From Flagellimonas_A sp039592695 (GTDB taxonomy: Bacteria; Bacteroidota; Bacteroidia; Flavobacteriales; Flavobacteriaceae), in assembly GCF_039592695.1 (NCBI RefSeq), contig NZ_JBBUTK010000001.1:1054001-1118000 (forward strand): a DNA stretch of 64,000 nucleotides, given 5' to 3'. Under the pieces are notes generated by a model. That model did no database searches. It was not told where the DNA came from and saw nothing but the letters and a program-made list of their open reading frames with translations. Made by a program: the position numbers and the translations under genes. This document shows positions 25,774 through 34,752 of the stretch, one piece after another (within the stretch, counting starts at the first letter, position 1; each line of letters opens with the position of its first letter).

Positions 25774-27176
25774 TATCAAAGACTTTTTTTAAGGAAACCA
25801 AAGAACTGTTACGCGACGGGCGTGTTCGTGCAGCATTGGTTATTGTACTTTTTTTGTTGGGTGTGGCCGTTTGGATCAGTGCTCGTCAGTACAAAAACAT
25901 CAACGAACAATATGCAGCTGCAAAAACAGCCGAACGTGCTGTGTGGGACAATCAAGGTGAAAAGAATCCACATTCTGCAGCACACTATGGCACTTACGCC
26001 TTTAAGCCCAAATACCCGCTCTCGCTGGTGGATCAAGGTGTGGATAAATATGCGGGCACTTCTATTTTCTTGGAAGCCCATAAGCGCAACGAGGCACAAT
26101 TCAGTGCAGCGGCTGACCAGACCGGACTGGCCCGTTTTGGAGACTTGACCCCCGATTTCATCCTGTTGTTCATCATTCCCCTACTCATTGTTTTATTGGG
26201 CTATAACAGTTTTACCAAAGAGCGTGAAATGGGTACACTAACCCTGCTTAAAAGCCAGGGAATTTCAACTTGGAAATGGGTCTGGGGCAAATGGTCGGCC
26301 CTGTTTTTTCCCATCCTATTGATTACGGCAACATTGTTTTTGGTGGCCGGTCTCGTACTTTCTAATCTAGAGGATTTCGGGGTGTTCAATTGGGGTACGC
26401 TCTTAGTAATGTTCTTGGTCTACATGGCCTATTATGCCATCTTTACCAATCTTGTGCTTTTTATATCCGCGAAAGCGAAAAAGTCGGGCATTGCATTGGT
26501 TATCTCGCTGTCTGTCTGGATTTTGGCCTGTTTGGCCATTCCGAAAGCTGCAAGCAACATTGCCGAAGACCGCTACCCCTACCCAACCCGACAGGAATTT
26601 GCAGCCAATGTGCTGAAGGATAAAAAGGAAGGGTTGGACGGTCACAATCCGTGGAGCAAGGAAGCCAAATTGCTGCAAGAGAAAGTTCTGAAAGAACACG
26701 GGGTGGATAGCCTGCACCAACTGCCCTTCAACTTTGATGCCTACCGTATGCAAAAGGGTGAGGAGCACGAAGCAGAAGTCTATTTTAAGCACTACAACTA
26801 TTTGAAGGACCAATTTGCCAACCAAAATAGGGTGTACCGCACACTGGCAACACTATCGCCCTACCTGCCCACCCGCTTTATGAGTATGGCACTGGCCCAT
26901 ACCGATTATACCACCCATTGGGATTTTGCCGATGCGGCCGAAAATTACCGCATCGCCTCCCAAAAATTTTTGAACGACAATTTTGCCGAGAATTCTGAAT
27001 ACGGCAATTGGGCCTACCAGGCCGATGCCAGTTTTTGGAAACAATTGCCCGCTTTCGAATATGACCCGCCCGAACTGCGTACGGTCTTGGCAAAAAATGC
27101 TTCCAATCTGGGTATTTTGGGTATCTGGCTCTTGGGGTCTTTTACACTGCTTTTTTTCACCGTTAAAACCGTTTGA
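25770..27176 (+). CDS. ABC transporter permease, DUF3526 type (first copy)
   Basis: 468 residues. N-terminal span near residues 20-36, a long periplasmic region (about 40-130), then a block of membrane helices (DFILLFIIPLLIVLLGYNSFTKEREMGTLTLLKSQG and following) and a last helix at the end. The TKEREMGTLTLL motif is typical of ABC-2 permeases. A large extracytoplasmic domain (residues 255-445) separates the helices. It pairs with the next gene to make a heterodimeric transporter driven by the ATPase. Confidence 0.85.
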   Translation: MISKTFFKETKELLRDGRVRAALVIVLFLLGVAVWISARQYKNINEQYAAAKTAERAVWDNQGEKNPHSAAHYGTYAFKPKYPLSLVDQGVDKYAGTSIFLEAHKRNEAQFSAAADQTGLARFGDLTPDFILLFIIPLLIVLLGYNSFTKEREMGTLTLLKSQGISTWKWVWGKWSALFFPILLITATLFLVAGLVLSNLEDFGVFNWGTLLVMFLVYMAYYAIFTNLVLFISAKAKKSGIALVISLSVWILACLAIPKAASNIAEDRYPYPTRQEFAANVLKDKKEGLDGHNPWSKEAKLLQEKVLKEHGVDSLHQLPFNFDAYRMQKGEEHEAEVYFKHYNYLKDQFANQNRVYRTLATLSPYLPTRFMSMALAHTDYTTHWDFADAAENYRIASQKFLNDNFAENSEYGNWAYQADASFWKQLPAFEYDPPELRTVLAKNASNLGILGIWLLGSFTLLFFTVKTV

Positions 27177-27178
27177 CC

Positions 27179-28609
27179 ATGTTCAACTATAATTTCAAAT
27201 ATGAATTGAAACTGCTGCTTCGCAGCCGATGGATACAGCTTTTGAGCATCGTTTTATTGTTGTTGTTCGGGTTTTCGGCCTACAACGGAAAGCAAAAAGT
27301 CGAAAAGCGAAAGGCAGCTATCGCTGCGGCCCATGACGAAGTCAATGAAAACGATGTGATGATGCTCAAACTATTGGATTCTGTGGAACGTGGCATGGAA
27401 GTAAGTGCATCGCGATGGACGATACCCACAAGCCCCATGGCCGTTGGCAATTACCATCCGCGGGTAGCTGCCATGGACCCACTGCCCTTGGCCTTTATCG
27501 CCACAGGGCAGGCAGATTTGTTCACCCACTATGTCAAACCGACCGTTTCGGGAGACGACTTTGCATTGAACTTTACTGAAATGACAAGCCCGGTGCAGTT
27601 GCTGTTCGGTAGTTTTGATTTGGCCTTTGTCATCATTTACCTGCTGCCGTTGCTCATCATTGCCTTTTCGTATAACGTACTCTCATCAGAGAAAGAGAGT
27701 GGTACACTACGGCTATTGGCCGCACAACCCATAGGAATTCAAAATTGGGTGCTACAAAAGCTGGGGCTACGGTTTTTATGGCTATCGGTCTTGGTTATTG
27801 GGGCGTTGGTCATCACCTTCCTTGTATTTGGATTGGATATTTTTTCACAGGGAACGGCAGTTGCAAAAATGGCGGCACTGATTCTGGCCTACATGCTCTT
27901 TTGGTTTGCCATATCCTTCTTGGTCAACCTTTGGGCGGGCAGTTCTGCAAAGAATGCGGTTTTGCTTTTAGGGCTTTGGGTGCTCTTTGTGCTCTTGGTT
28001 CCTTCAGTGCTCAACCAGCTGGGAGAAACCCTTTATCCGATGCCCTCACGTACGCTTATGGTAAACGAGATGCGGGGCATGAAAGCCGAAGTGACCAAAA
28101 GACAAGATGAAATTCTTGATAATTTTCTAAGAGACCATCCTGAATATGCAATAAATGATTCTACACAGTCACGAGGATTTTACCATCGCTATATGGCTTC
28201 AAAAAAACTGATTGAGAAAGAATTGGCTCCCGTGGTCAATGCTTATGAAGAACAATTGCAAAGACAACAAAATTGGGTGGGGCGATTCAAATGGATATCC
28301 CCAGCCATCATTACTCAGGAATCACTGAACCAAATGGCGGGCACCTCCACTCAGGATTATGAAAATTTCAGAAAACAAGTCGTCGTATTTGCCAATACAT
28401 GGCGAGAGCATTTTATGCCTTTTTTGTACAACAATCGCGATTTTTCGCAGACCGATTATCCGAATCTCCCAAAATTTCAATTCGAACAGAAACCATATAG
28501 TTCTTTGGGAGTGATACCACTGCTTCTCATTATTTCAATCGGGTTGTTCGGATTGGGTTTTTGGACCTCTAGTAAGGAAAGAAGGGAAAGTATCATTGGT
28601 AGTTCATAA
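27179..28609 (+). CDS. ABC transporter permease, DUF3526 type (second copy)
   Basis: 476 residues from the ATG at 27179; the frame also opens at a TTG two codons earlier. Same layout as its neighbour: N-terminal span (WIQLLSIVLLLLFGFSAY), middle helices with SSEKESGTLRLLAAQPIG near residue 165, a large periplasmic domain and a final helix (GVIPLLLIISIGLFGLGFWT). The tandem of two such permeases with one ATPase is common in Bacteroidota beside TonB receptors. Substrate unknown. Confidence 0.85.
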   Translation: MFNYNFKYELKLLLRSRWIQLLSIVLLLLFGFSAYNGKQKVEKRKAAIAAAHDEVNENDVMMLKLLDSVERGMEVSASRWTIPTSPMAVGNYHPRVAAMDPLPLAFIATGQADLFTHYVKPTVSGDDFALNFTEMTSPVQLLFGSFDLAFVIIYLLPLLIIAFSYNVLSSEKESGTLRLLAAQPIGIQNWVLQKLGLRFLWLSVLVIGALVITFLVFGLDIFSQGTAVAKMAALILAYMLFWFAISFLVNLWAGSSAKNAVLLLGLWVLFVLLVPSVLNQLGETLYPMPSRTLMVNEMRGMKAEVTKRQDEILDNFLRDHPEYAINDSTQSRGFYHRYMASKKLIEKELAPVVNAYEEQLQRQQNWVGRFKWISPAIITQESLNQMAGTSTQDYENFRKQVVVFANTWREHFMPFLYNNRDFSQTDYPNLPKFQFEQKPYSSLGVIPLLLIISIGLFGLGFWTSSKERRESIIGSS

Positions 28610-28610
28610 T

Positions 28611-30821
28611 ATGACACAAAGAATTACATACCTTTTTCTTTTGGGAAGCGGATTACTGATGGCGCAGGAAAAAGAAACCGACAATTTTCCCCCACCAGAG
28701 ATACCAGTGACCATTACCGCTTACAAGGCTAGAGGTATTATAACAGTTGATGGCCGATTGGATGAATCCGATTGGAGTGTAGCGGAACCGGTTACTGACT
28801 TTTTTCGGGTAGAGCCTGTTCAAGGTGGCACTATTAAAAATCCTACCGAAGTGCGCATTCTGTTTGATGACAAGAACCTTTATTTTGGAGTTTTTGCCCG
28901 AGATTCCCTGGGCAAAAAAGGCATACGGATGCAGGATTTAAGCAGAGATTTCAATGGACTTGAAAATGATGTCTTTGGCATTCAAATCGACGCGCAAAAC
29001 ACAAAACAATACGCAGTCTCCTTTCAAACTACCCCTTATGGGAATCAACAGGATGTTCAGAATTTTAATGATAACAATAGGGATGAAGATTGGAACGCTC
29101 TTTGGCGTGTGCGCACCCAACGGACAGACAAGGGATACTATGCAGAATTTGCCATTCCCTTTAAATCGATTCGATATGATAGCCCAGTGGAAGGTGCACC
29201 CGTGGAATGGGGAATCACCTTTTTTCGATTGGCTCGTAAAGACTATGAAAAAACCGTTTTTCCGGCCATACCCCAGTCGTTTTCGGAAAACCGTATGACG
29301 TATGCCGCCAAACTTATGGGTTTAGAGGTGCCTCCACCTTCGGCCAATATCCGAATAGAACCTTACGCTCTTTACCAGTATGATGAAAATAAAGAAGGAA
29401 GTTTTTTGGTCGATAAATTGAACAACCCAAAAATTGGAGGGGATGTTAAATGGGCCATTAGCCCCAATGCTGTGTTAGATTTAACCATCAATACCGATTT
29501 TGCACAGGCGGATGTAGACCAAGCGGTAAATAACCTAGAACGTTTCAACATCTTCTTCCCTGAAAGAAGGCAGTTTTTTCTGGAAAACTCAGGCATTTGG
29601 GCAGGTGGCGGAAATTTTCAAGTGCGCCCTTTCTTCAGCCGTACAATCGGTCTTTCAAATACCTTTAACGCAGCCCCAGCCCCGCTGGATGCAGGGGCAC
29701 GCTATACCGATAGAAATGAAAATCGAACCATTGCTGCACTCGCAGTGCGACAGCGGGAAACCGATGATAGTCCTGGTAGCACTTTTGGTGTAGCACGCTT
29801 TATCCAAAACTATGGAAAGGAAAACAACATTGGCGCCATGGTCACTTATCGCAGAGATGACGCACTAAGTGGTTTGGACCTTTCTAGTCAAAATAATACC
29901 ACAATTTCAATTGATGGATTGATTCGCCCTAAAAGCGAGATTACATTTTCTTATTTGTTATCCACATCCATAGATAGTGCAACTGATGACAATGGGTATG
30001 CAGGGCGTATTTTTGCCGGAACTCGAACTAACGATTATTATATCGGTTATGTGAACGCTTTTGTTAGTGAGAGCTATAATCCAGACATGGGGTTCGTTGT
30101 ACAGCGAGATTTTATGTACCACAGCCCTGGGGGATACCCTATTTTACGACCTAAAGGATTGCCTTTTATCAGACGTTGGGATCCAGGTGCCTTTCTAAAT
30201 TACTATCATGATTTTGAGGATTTTGGAAATTTTCAACAGGCAAATCTTTATATTTTTCCTATTTATACTTGGTTTAAGGACAATAGCTTTTTAGAGGCCT
30301 CCTTCACTCCAACATGGCAAAATATCAATTTTAATTTTGCGCCGTTGGGTCTTGAGATTGAAGAAGGAAGGTATAGCTATACCCGTTATACCCTTCGCTA
30401 CAATTCTGACCGGTCTAAAAAGTTTTCTGGTTCTATACGATATGATTTTGGTAATTTTTATAATGGGGTTAGAAACTCGGTCATTGCAGGATTACGCTAT
30501 GCTCCTGTACCCCATGTGGCCATGAATGTCGACTATGAGAACAACAACATCAATGGCGTGGGTATACTTTCTGAAGATCTAAACACAGATTTATACACGG
30601 CCAGTGTGCGCTTGGCTTTGAATCCAAGGGTGCAATTGTCAACTTTTTACCAGTATAATAGCTTTGACGAACAAGGGCGATGGAACGTTCGTTTTAGTTG
30701 GGAATACATGCCGCTTTCGTTCATTTACCTAGTTTTTAACGATACCCAAACCGATGTTTTCGACCCTGTTCAACGTAGCACACAGTTTATCAGTAAAATC
30801 ACTTTTTTAAAACAGTTTTAA
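28611..30821 (+). CDS. DUF5916 outer-membrane protein with carbohydrate-binding family 9-like domain
   Basis: 736 residues from the ATG at 28611. Signal peptide, then a CBM9-like beta domain (GIITVDGRLDESDWSVAEPVTDFF, LYFGVFARD, residues 40-225) and a long beta-barrel-like region with many amphipathic strands to the end (FISKITFLKQF). This is the DUF5916 family, which is Bacteroidota-specific. It starts 1 nt after the second permease, so it is part of the same operon and may form the outer-membrane part of the exporter. This role is inferred from position. Confidence 0.82.
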   Translation: MTQRITYLFLLGSGLLMAQEKETDNFPPPEIPVTITAYKARGIITVDGRLDESDWSVAEPVTDFFRVEPVQGGTIKNPTEVRILFDDKNLYFGVFARDSLGKKGIRMQDLSRDFNGLENDVFGIQIDAQNTKQYAVSFQTTPYGNQQDVQNFNDNNRDEDWNALWRVRTQRTDKGYYAEFAIPFKSIRYDSPVEGAPVEWGITFFRLARKDYEKTVFPAIPQSFSENRMTYAAKLMGLEVPPPSANIRIEPYALYQYDENKEGSFLVDKLNNPKIGGDVKWAISPNAVLDLTINTDFAQADVDQAVNNLERFNIFFPERRQFFLENSGIWAGGGNFQVRPFFSRTIGLSNTFNAAPAPLDAGARYTDRNENRTIAALAVRQRETDDSPGSTFGVARFIQNYGKENNIGAMVTYRRDDALSGLDLSSQNNTTISIDGLIRPKSEITFSYLLSTSIDSATDDNGYAGRIFAGTRTNDYYIGYVNAFVSESYNPDMGFVVQRDFMYHSPGGYPILRPKGLPFIRRWDPGAFLNYYHDFEDFGNFQQANLYIFPIYTWFKDNSFLEASFTPTWQNINFNFAPLGLEIEEGRYSYTRYTLRYNSDRSKKFSGSIRYDFGNFYNGVRNSVIAGLRYAPVPHVAMNVDYENNNINGVGILSEDLNTDLYTASVRLALNPRVQLSTFYQYNSFDEQGRWNVRFSWEYMPLSFIYLVFNDTQTDVFDPVQRSTQFISKITFLKQF

Positions 30822-30825
30822 AATG

Positions 30826-31465
30826 TCAGTGCTCAAGAATGTTGGTCATTGCATAGATTTCATCAATTAAGGGGACGGTAATTCTATCATTCCCCCCTCC
30901 AGCCATGACTGAAGTAATCACTGCTTCCCCAATGATGTACCTACCTTTTAAGGTTCGATCTTCTTCTTGGTGGATGCCCTCTATGGGGCACGTTTTTAAA
31001 AAACTGGCCAGTTGCTCATTTGAATAGGTATCAAAACCTGGTCTGTTCGTGGGGATTCTTCGCAAATTGGTATGGGCAACGATGATTCCTTTTCGCAAGA
31101 AATTGGGAAACGTTTCGGTGTCGATATTGTTTACGATTGCTTCTCGCTGCCTTATTGCATGGGGCTTTTTGTTTTCTCCATACCATTCGTCATCATTCAA
31201 GTAGTTTTCCAAATAAGACAATTCCTTGCCAGGGAAAGCATCGAGAGCATTCAATAGTTCTTAAGGGCTTTGGTTCCATGGCAAAAAGAAATTTTGAATG
31301 AATTCATTTTGGGTGGAATCTGGAATATGCACTGCTGTTTTCGGATATTCTAAATCTTCAATAGTATATGTTTCAACCTCAATAGTACCATTCTCTCTAT
31401 CTACATGCGCAGCCTGAAATCCAAAAAAAACGGAGAACTGCAACTATAAAAAAAACTCGTACCAT
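30826..31465 (-). pseudogene. Decayed secreted protein with SH3-like (NlpC/P60-type) remnant
   Basis: The frame would begin at ATG 31465-31463 with a signal-like N-terminus (MVRVFFIVAVL). At an eight-A run (31423-31430, T8 on the coding strand) reading must shift by one to continue into GFQAAHVDRENG. Downstream, an in-frame TAA at 31263-31261 interrupts FFLPWNQSP-stop-ELLNALDAFPGKE. The remaining sequence has RKGIIVAHTNLRRIPTNRPG, similar to the SH3b1 segment (SH3_6) of NlpC/P60 proteins, but no catalytic peptidase domain follows. It starts 4 nt after the BNR gene stop. The homopolymer lesion could be a sequencing error; the stop is harder to explain that way. Confidence 0.6.
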
Positions 31466-31468
31466 ATT

Positions 31469-34400
31469 TTACCGCTTTGTTCTTACCGTTATCTGTGGAA
31501 TGCTTTTCGTCTGCTCGTTGATCTGTTTAATTTCAGCAGCAATAATCTGGTTCAGTGAGGCCTGTGCATCACTGACTTCGCCTTTCAATTGCGCCATTCT
31601 GGCAAGCTGTGGTTGTGTAGGCTTGGCCCATGCACCATTTACAGCGCGCATCAAGGAACGAATCTCTTCACGCAGCCTTGGTCTTTGGCGATACGACATG
31701 GAAGGTGGTGGCCTTTTCAAAATATCATCCTGTAAGGCAGCAATCTTTTCCATGGCTTTATCAATATCACCTAACAATGACGCATCAGCGGATTCATTTT
31801 GCTCCAGTTTGCTCTTCAATTCGTTCAATTGGGATTTGTAGGTATTGGTATTGTTGATTATCACATTGGTCTGTGACATTAATTCCCGAAGTTCCAAAAG
31901 CATCGTTGTTTTGGCCTCGTAATCTGCTGGGGACAAGTCCATTCGGGGGTCCGCACGAACTTCAATGGACGTTTCCAGCACTTCGCCATTGACCTTTAAC
32001 CGAGCGGTATAGGTGCCTGGTGATACGTAGGGATGCATCTGGCCCGAAAAGAATCCACCACCACTGTCACCCATCATCTTAGTGGCTGCATCATGGCCTA
32101 AATCCCACACCATTCGGTTTACGCCAGCGGTTGCGGTAGTGTCTTTCAATGTTCGTATAACTTGTCCAGAAGCATCGAGAATTTCGACTGTGGCTGTCTC
32201 TTTTTCGCCCTTGTCAATATAGAAATTGATATTGGCACCGTATTCTGGATTTTTTGCTTTGTAATGGCGGTCGCCCAAGTTTTCAATCCGCCAAAACATG
32301 TGCCACTGGGTAGCTCTTCGCACCGGAAAAAGATGGGTGGATTTATCTTTGGTATCTGCGATTTCCTGAAGGGGACGGATGTCATCCAAAATCCAAGCAC
32401 CCCTACCGTGGGTTCCCACAATCAAATCTCTGTCCCTTGGTTGGATACGAAGGTCCCTGACGGATACATTGGGCAGGTTACTATTGATTTTGCTCCACGA
32501 TTTTCCCTTGTCCCAACTGGCAAAGATCCCATGCTCCATTCCAGTATAGAGCAAATCAGGATTGATGGGGTCTTGCCTAACTACCTTGACATAATCATCT
32601 TGGGGGAGCCCATCACTGATTTTCGTCCACGTTTTCCCGTAATCGGTGGTCATAAAGGCAAACGGTCTGAAGTCATCCATTCGGTGCTGGTCAACGGTGA
32701 CAAAAGCTGTTCCTGCATCATGCTCCGAAGCATGTATTTTGGCCACCCAGGCAAAAGTAGGCAGCCCTTTGATGCGGTCTTTGAGATTCGTCCATGTGGC
32801 GCCGCCATCTCGGGTCAATTGCACATTTCCATCATCCGTACCCACCCAAATGACCCCTTTCTCCACAGGAGATTCATCGATGTAGAGAATGGAACAGTGA
32901 AATTCGGCCGCCGTATTGTCCTGATAGATTTCGCCCCCTGAGGTCTTTTGCTTCGATTTATCATTGGTGGTCAGATCTGGACTGATTTCTTCCCATGAAT
33001 TGCCTCTATCTGTCGATTTAAAAACCACGTTCCCTCCAAAATAAACCGTATTGGGGTCATGGGGCGAAATGACAATCGGGGAATCCCAATTAAAGCGGTA
33101 TTTGTGATTTTCGATGGCATCTCCGGCAGACCCTATGATTTTCGGATAGGGATGGATATTCCTAACATTACCATATCTGGAATCCACATGAAAGATCACC
33201 CCACCCTGCAAATTGGCATATACTTCATGCTCACTGCCGGGGATGGGCACTGCAAAATATCCATCGCCATACGCCAATCCTTTCCAATGCCGTTTCAGTA
33301 TGCCCGCTTCATATAAAGAATTGCTTGGGCCGACCCAGGTGCCGTTATCCTGCAAACCGCCATATATATTGTAGGGGTCTTTATTGTCTATGAAAATCTG
33401 ATAGAACTGCGACAGTTCCACGTTGTTGATGATTTCCCAAGTATCACCGCCGTCATGGGATATTTGATAGCCACCATCGCTACCGTTCAGAATGTAATCT
33501 GAGTTGGTCGGATCGATCCAAAGGGCCTGATGGTCGCCATGAACCGTGGTGGCAATGCGTTCCCATGTTTTTCCACCATCCACCGAACGGCTCAACCTAC
33601 CCGAGATGGAAAAGAGAATATCTGGATTGTTCGGGTCTACCCGCACATCACTATAATAAAACGGACGAAAGTTAATATTGGGGTCGTCATTGACCATCGT
33701 CCAAGTATCGCCCCGGTCTTCCGAACGGAATGCGGTACCGCCACCTTGAAATTCGGTCATCAAATAGATAATGTTCGGTTCGCTTTGTGCTATGTGGATG
33801 CCTGGTCGAGCCATTGGAGTTTCAGGCAAGCCTTTCATGATTTTTTTCCAGGTCTCACCGCCATCCATAGTGCGGTAAATAGCAGTTTCCTTGCCACCGT
33901 CATCAAAACGCCAAGGCCTGCGTCTGAACGTCCACATGCCTGCATACATGATACGGGGGTTGCTTCTATCCATAGCAATATCGGCGCAACCAGTATCTTC
34001 ATCGATGTACAATATTTTTTTCCAAGTTGCACCACCATCGGTAGTTTTGAAAACTCCCCGTTCGGGATTGGCACCCCATTCCTTCCCCAGGGCACAAACA
34101 CAGGCCACATCAGGATTATTGGGGTCTACGACAATCCGTTTTATCCGTTCTGTTTCCTTAAGGCCGAGATGGGTCCAATTCTTTCCTGCGTCAACAGACC
34201 GATATACGCCCCATCCGTAGCCGACACTATTTCTAGGGTCACCTTCCCCAGTGCCTACCCAAAGCACGTTATGGTCTGAAGGGGCAATGGTCAACGCTCC
34301 AATAGAGTAGGCTCGTTGTCCCTCGAAAATCGGCTCAAAACTCACCCCGCCATTCGTGGTCTTAAAGATGCCCCCGTCAGCACCAGATACATAAAAAGTA

Positions 34401-34573
34401 CTGTGATCACCGGGAATGCCGTCGATGTCGGTCACCCTACCGCCCATATTGGCAGGCCCTATCGCCCTCCACTCAAGTGATTTCAGGGCATCGGAGTAAC
34501 TTTCGGTTTGTGAGAAACTAGGATAAATACTAAAAAGCCCCCAAGCAAGGGCCAGAAAAATGGATTTTTGCAT
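31469..34573 (-). CDS. Sortilin/VPS10-like BNR-repeat propeller protein (first copy)
   Basis: 1034 residues from the ATG at 34573, giving a clean signal peptide (IFLALAWGLFSIYPSFSQ). Repeated Asp-box blades are visible: FKTTNGGVSF, YRSVDAGKNWTHL, FKTTDGGATWKKI, YRTMDGGETWKKI, RSEDRGDTWTMV, SVDGGKTWERI, TRDGGATWTNL, TDYGKTWTKI, DKGKSWSKI. The last 200 residues leave the propeller and form a beta domain plus a helical end. Such proteins are annotated as glycosyl hydrolases of BNR type but lack catalytic proof. Exported or periplasmic. Confidence 0.85.
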   Translation of the reverse strand: MQKSIFLALAWGLFSIYPSFSQTESYSDALKSLEWRAIGPANMGGRVTDIDGIPGDHSTFYVSGADGGIFKTTNGGVSFEPIFEGQRAYSIGALTIAPSDHNVLWVGTGEGDPRNSVGYGWGVYRSVDAGKNWTHLGLKETERIKRIVVDPNNPDVACVCALGKEWGANPERGVFKTTDGGATWKKILYIDEDTGCADIAMDRSNPRIMYAGMWTFRRRPWRFDDGGKETAIYRTMDGGETWKKIMKGLPETPMARPGIHIAQSEPNIIYLMTEFQGGGTAFRSEDRGDTWTMVNDDPNINFRPFYYSDVRVDPNNPDILFSISGRLSRSVDGGKTWERIATTVHGDHQALWIDPTNSDYILNGSDGGYQISHDGGDTWEIINNVELSQFYQIFIDNKDPYNIYGGLQDNGTWVGPSNSLYEAGILKRHWKGLAYGDGYFAVPIPGSEHEVYANLQGGVIFHVDSRYGNVRNIHPYPKIIGSAGDAIENHKYRFNWDSPIVISPHDPNTVYFGGNVVFKSTDRGNSWEEISPDLTTNDKSKQKTSGGEIYQDNTAAEFHCSILYIDESPVEKGVIWVGTDDGNVQLTRDGGATWTNLKDRIKGLPTFAWVAKIHASEHDAGTAFVTVDQHRMDDFRPFAFMTTDYGKTWTKISDGLPQDDYVKVVRQDPINPDLLYTGMEHGIFASWDKGKSWSKINSNLPNVSVRDLRIQPRDRDLIVGTHGRGAWILDDIRPLQEIADTKDKSTHLFPVRRATQWHMFWRIENLGDRHYKAKNPEYGANINFYIDKGEKETATVEILDASGQVIRTLKDTTATAGVNRMVWDLGHDAATKMMGDSGGGFFSGQMHPYVSPGTYTARLKVNGEVLETSIEVRADPRMDLSPADYEAKTTMLLELRELMSQTNVIINNTNTYKSQLNELKSKLEQNESADASLLGDIDKAMEKIAALQDDILKRPPPSMSYRQRPRLREEIRSLMRAVNGAWAKPTQPQLARMAQLKGEVSDAQASLNQIIAAEIKQINEQTKSIPQITVRTKR

Positions 34574-34752
34574 GGTTGATAGAATTAGTCGGTAGAAAAT
34601 TCCCAACAAAATACCCAAAATCCAAATAATAAGGAAGAAAATTGTTTGACGATAACTAGTTGGTCTACTTGTCCTTTCCGATACAGTTTTAATATCTCAT
34701 TTAAACATAAAATTGGTTATTTTTAAAACGACTAACATACACTGTACACTCT

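Noticed and set aside
32162..32941. 259-residue open frame on the plus strand
   Set aside because: Antisense to the first BNR gene; the reading is a shadow of repeated codons.
33530..34279. 249-residue open frame on the plus strand
   Set aside because: Antisense to the BNR propeller gene. The minus frame has Asp-box repeats and this one has none.
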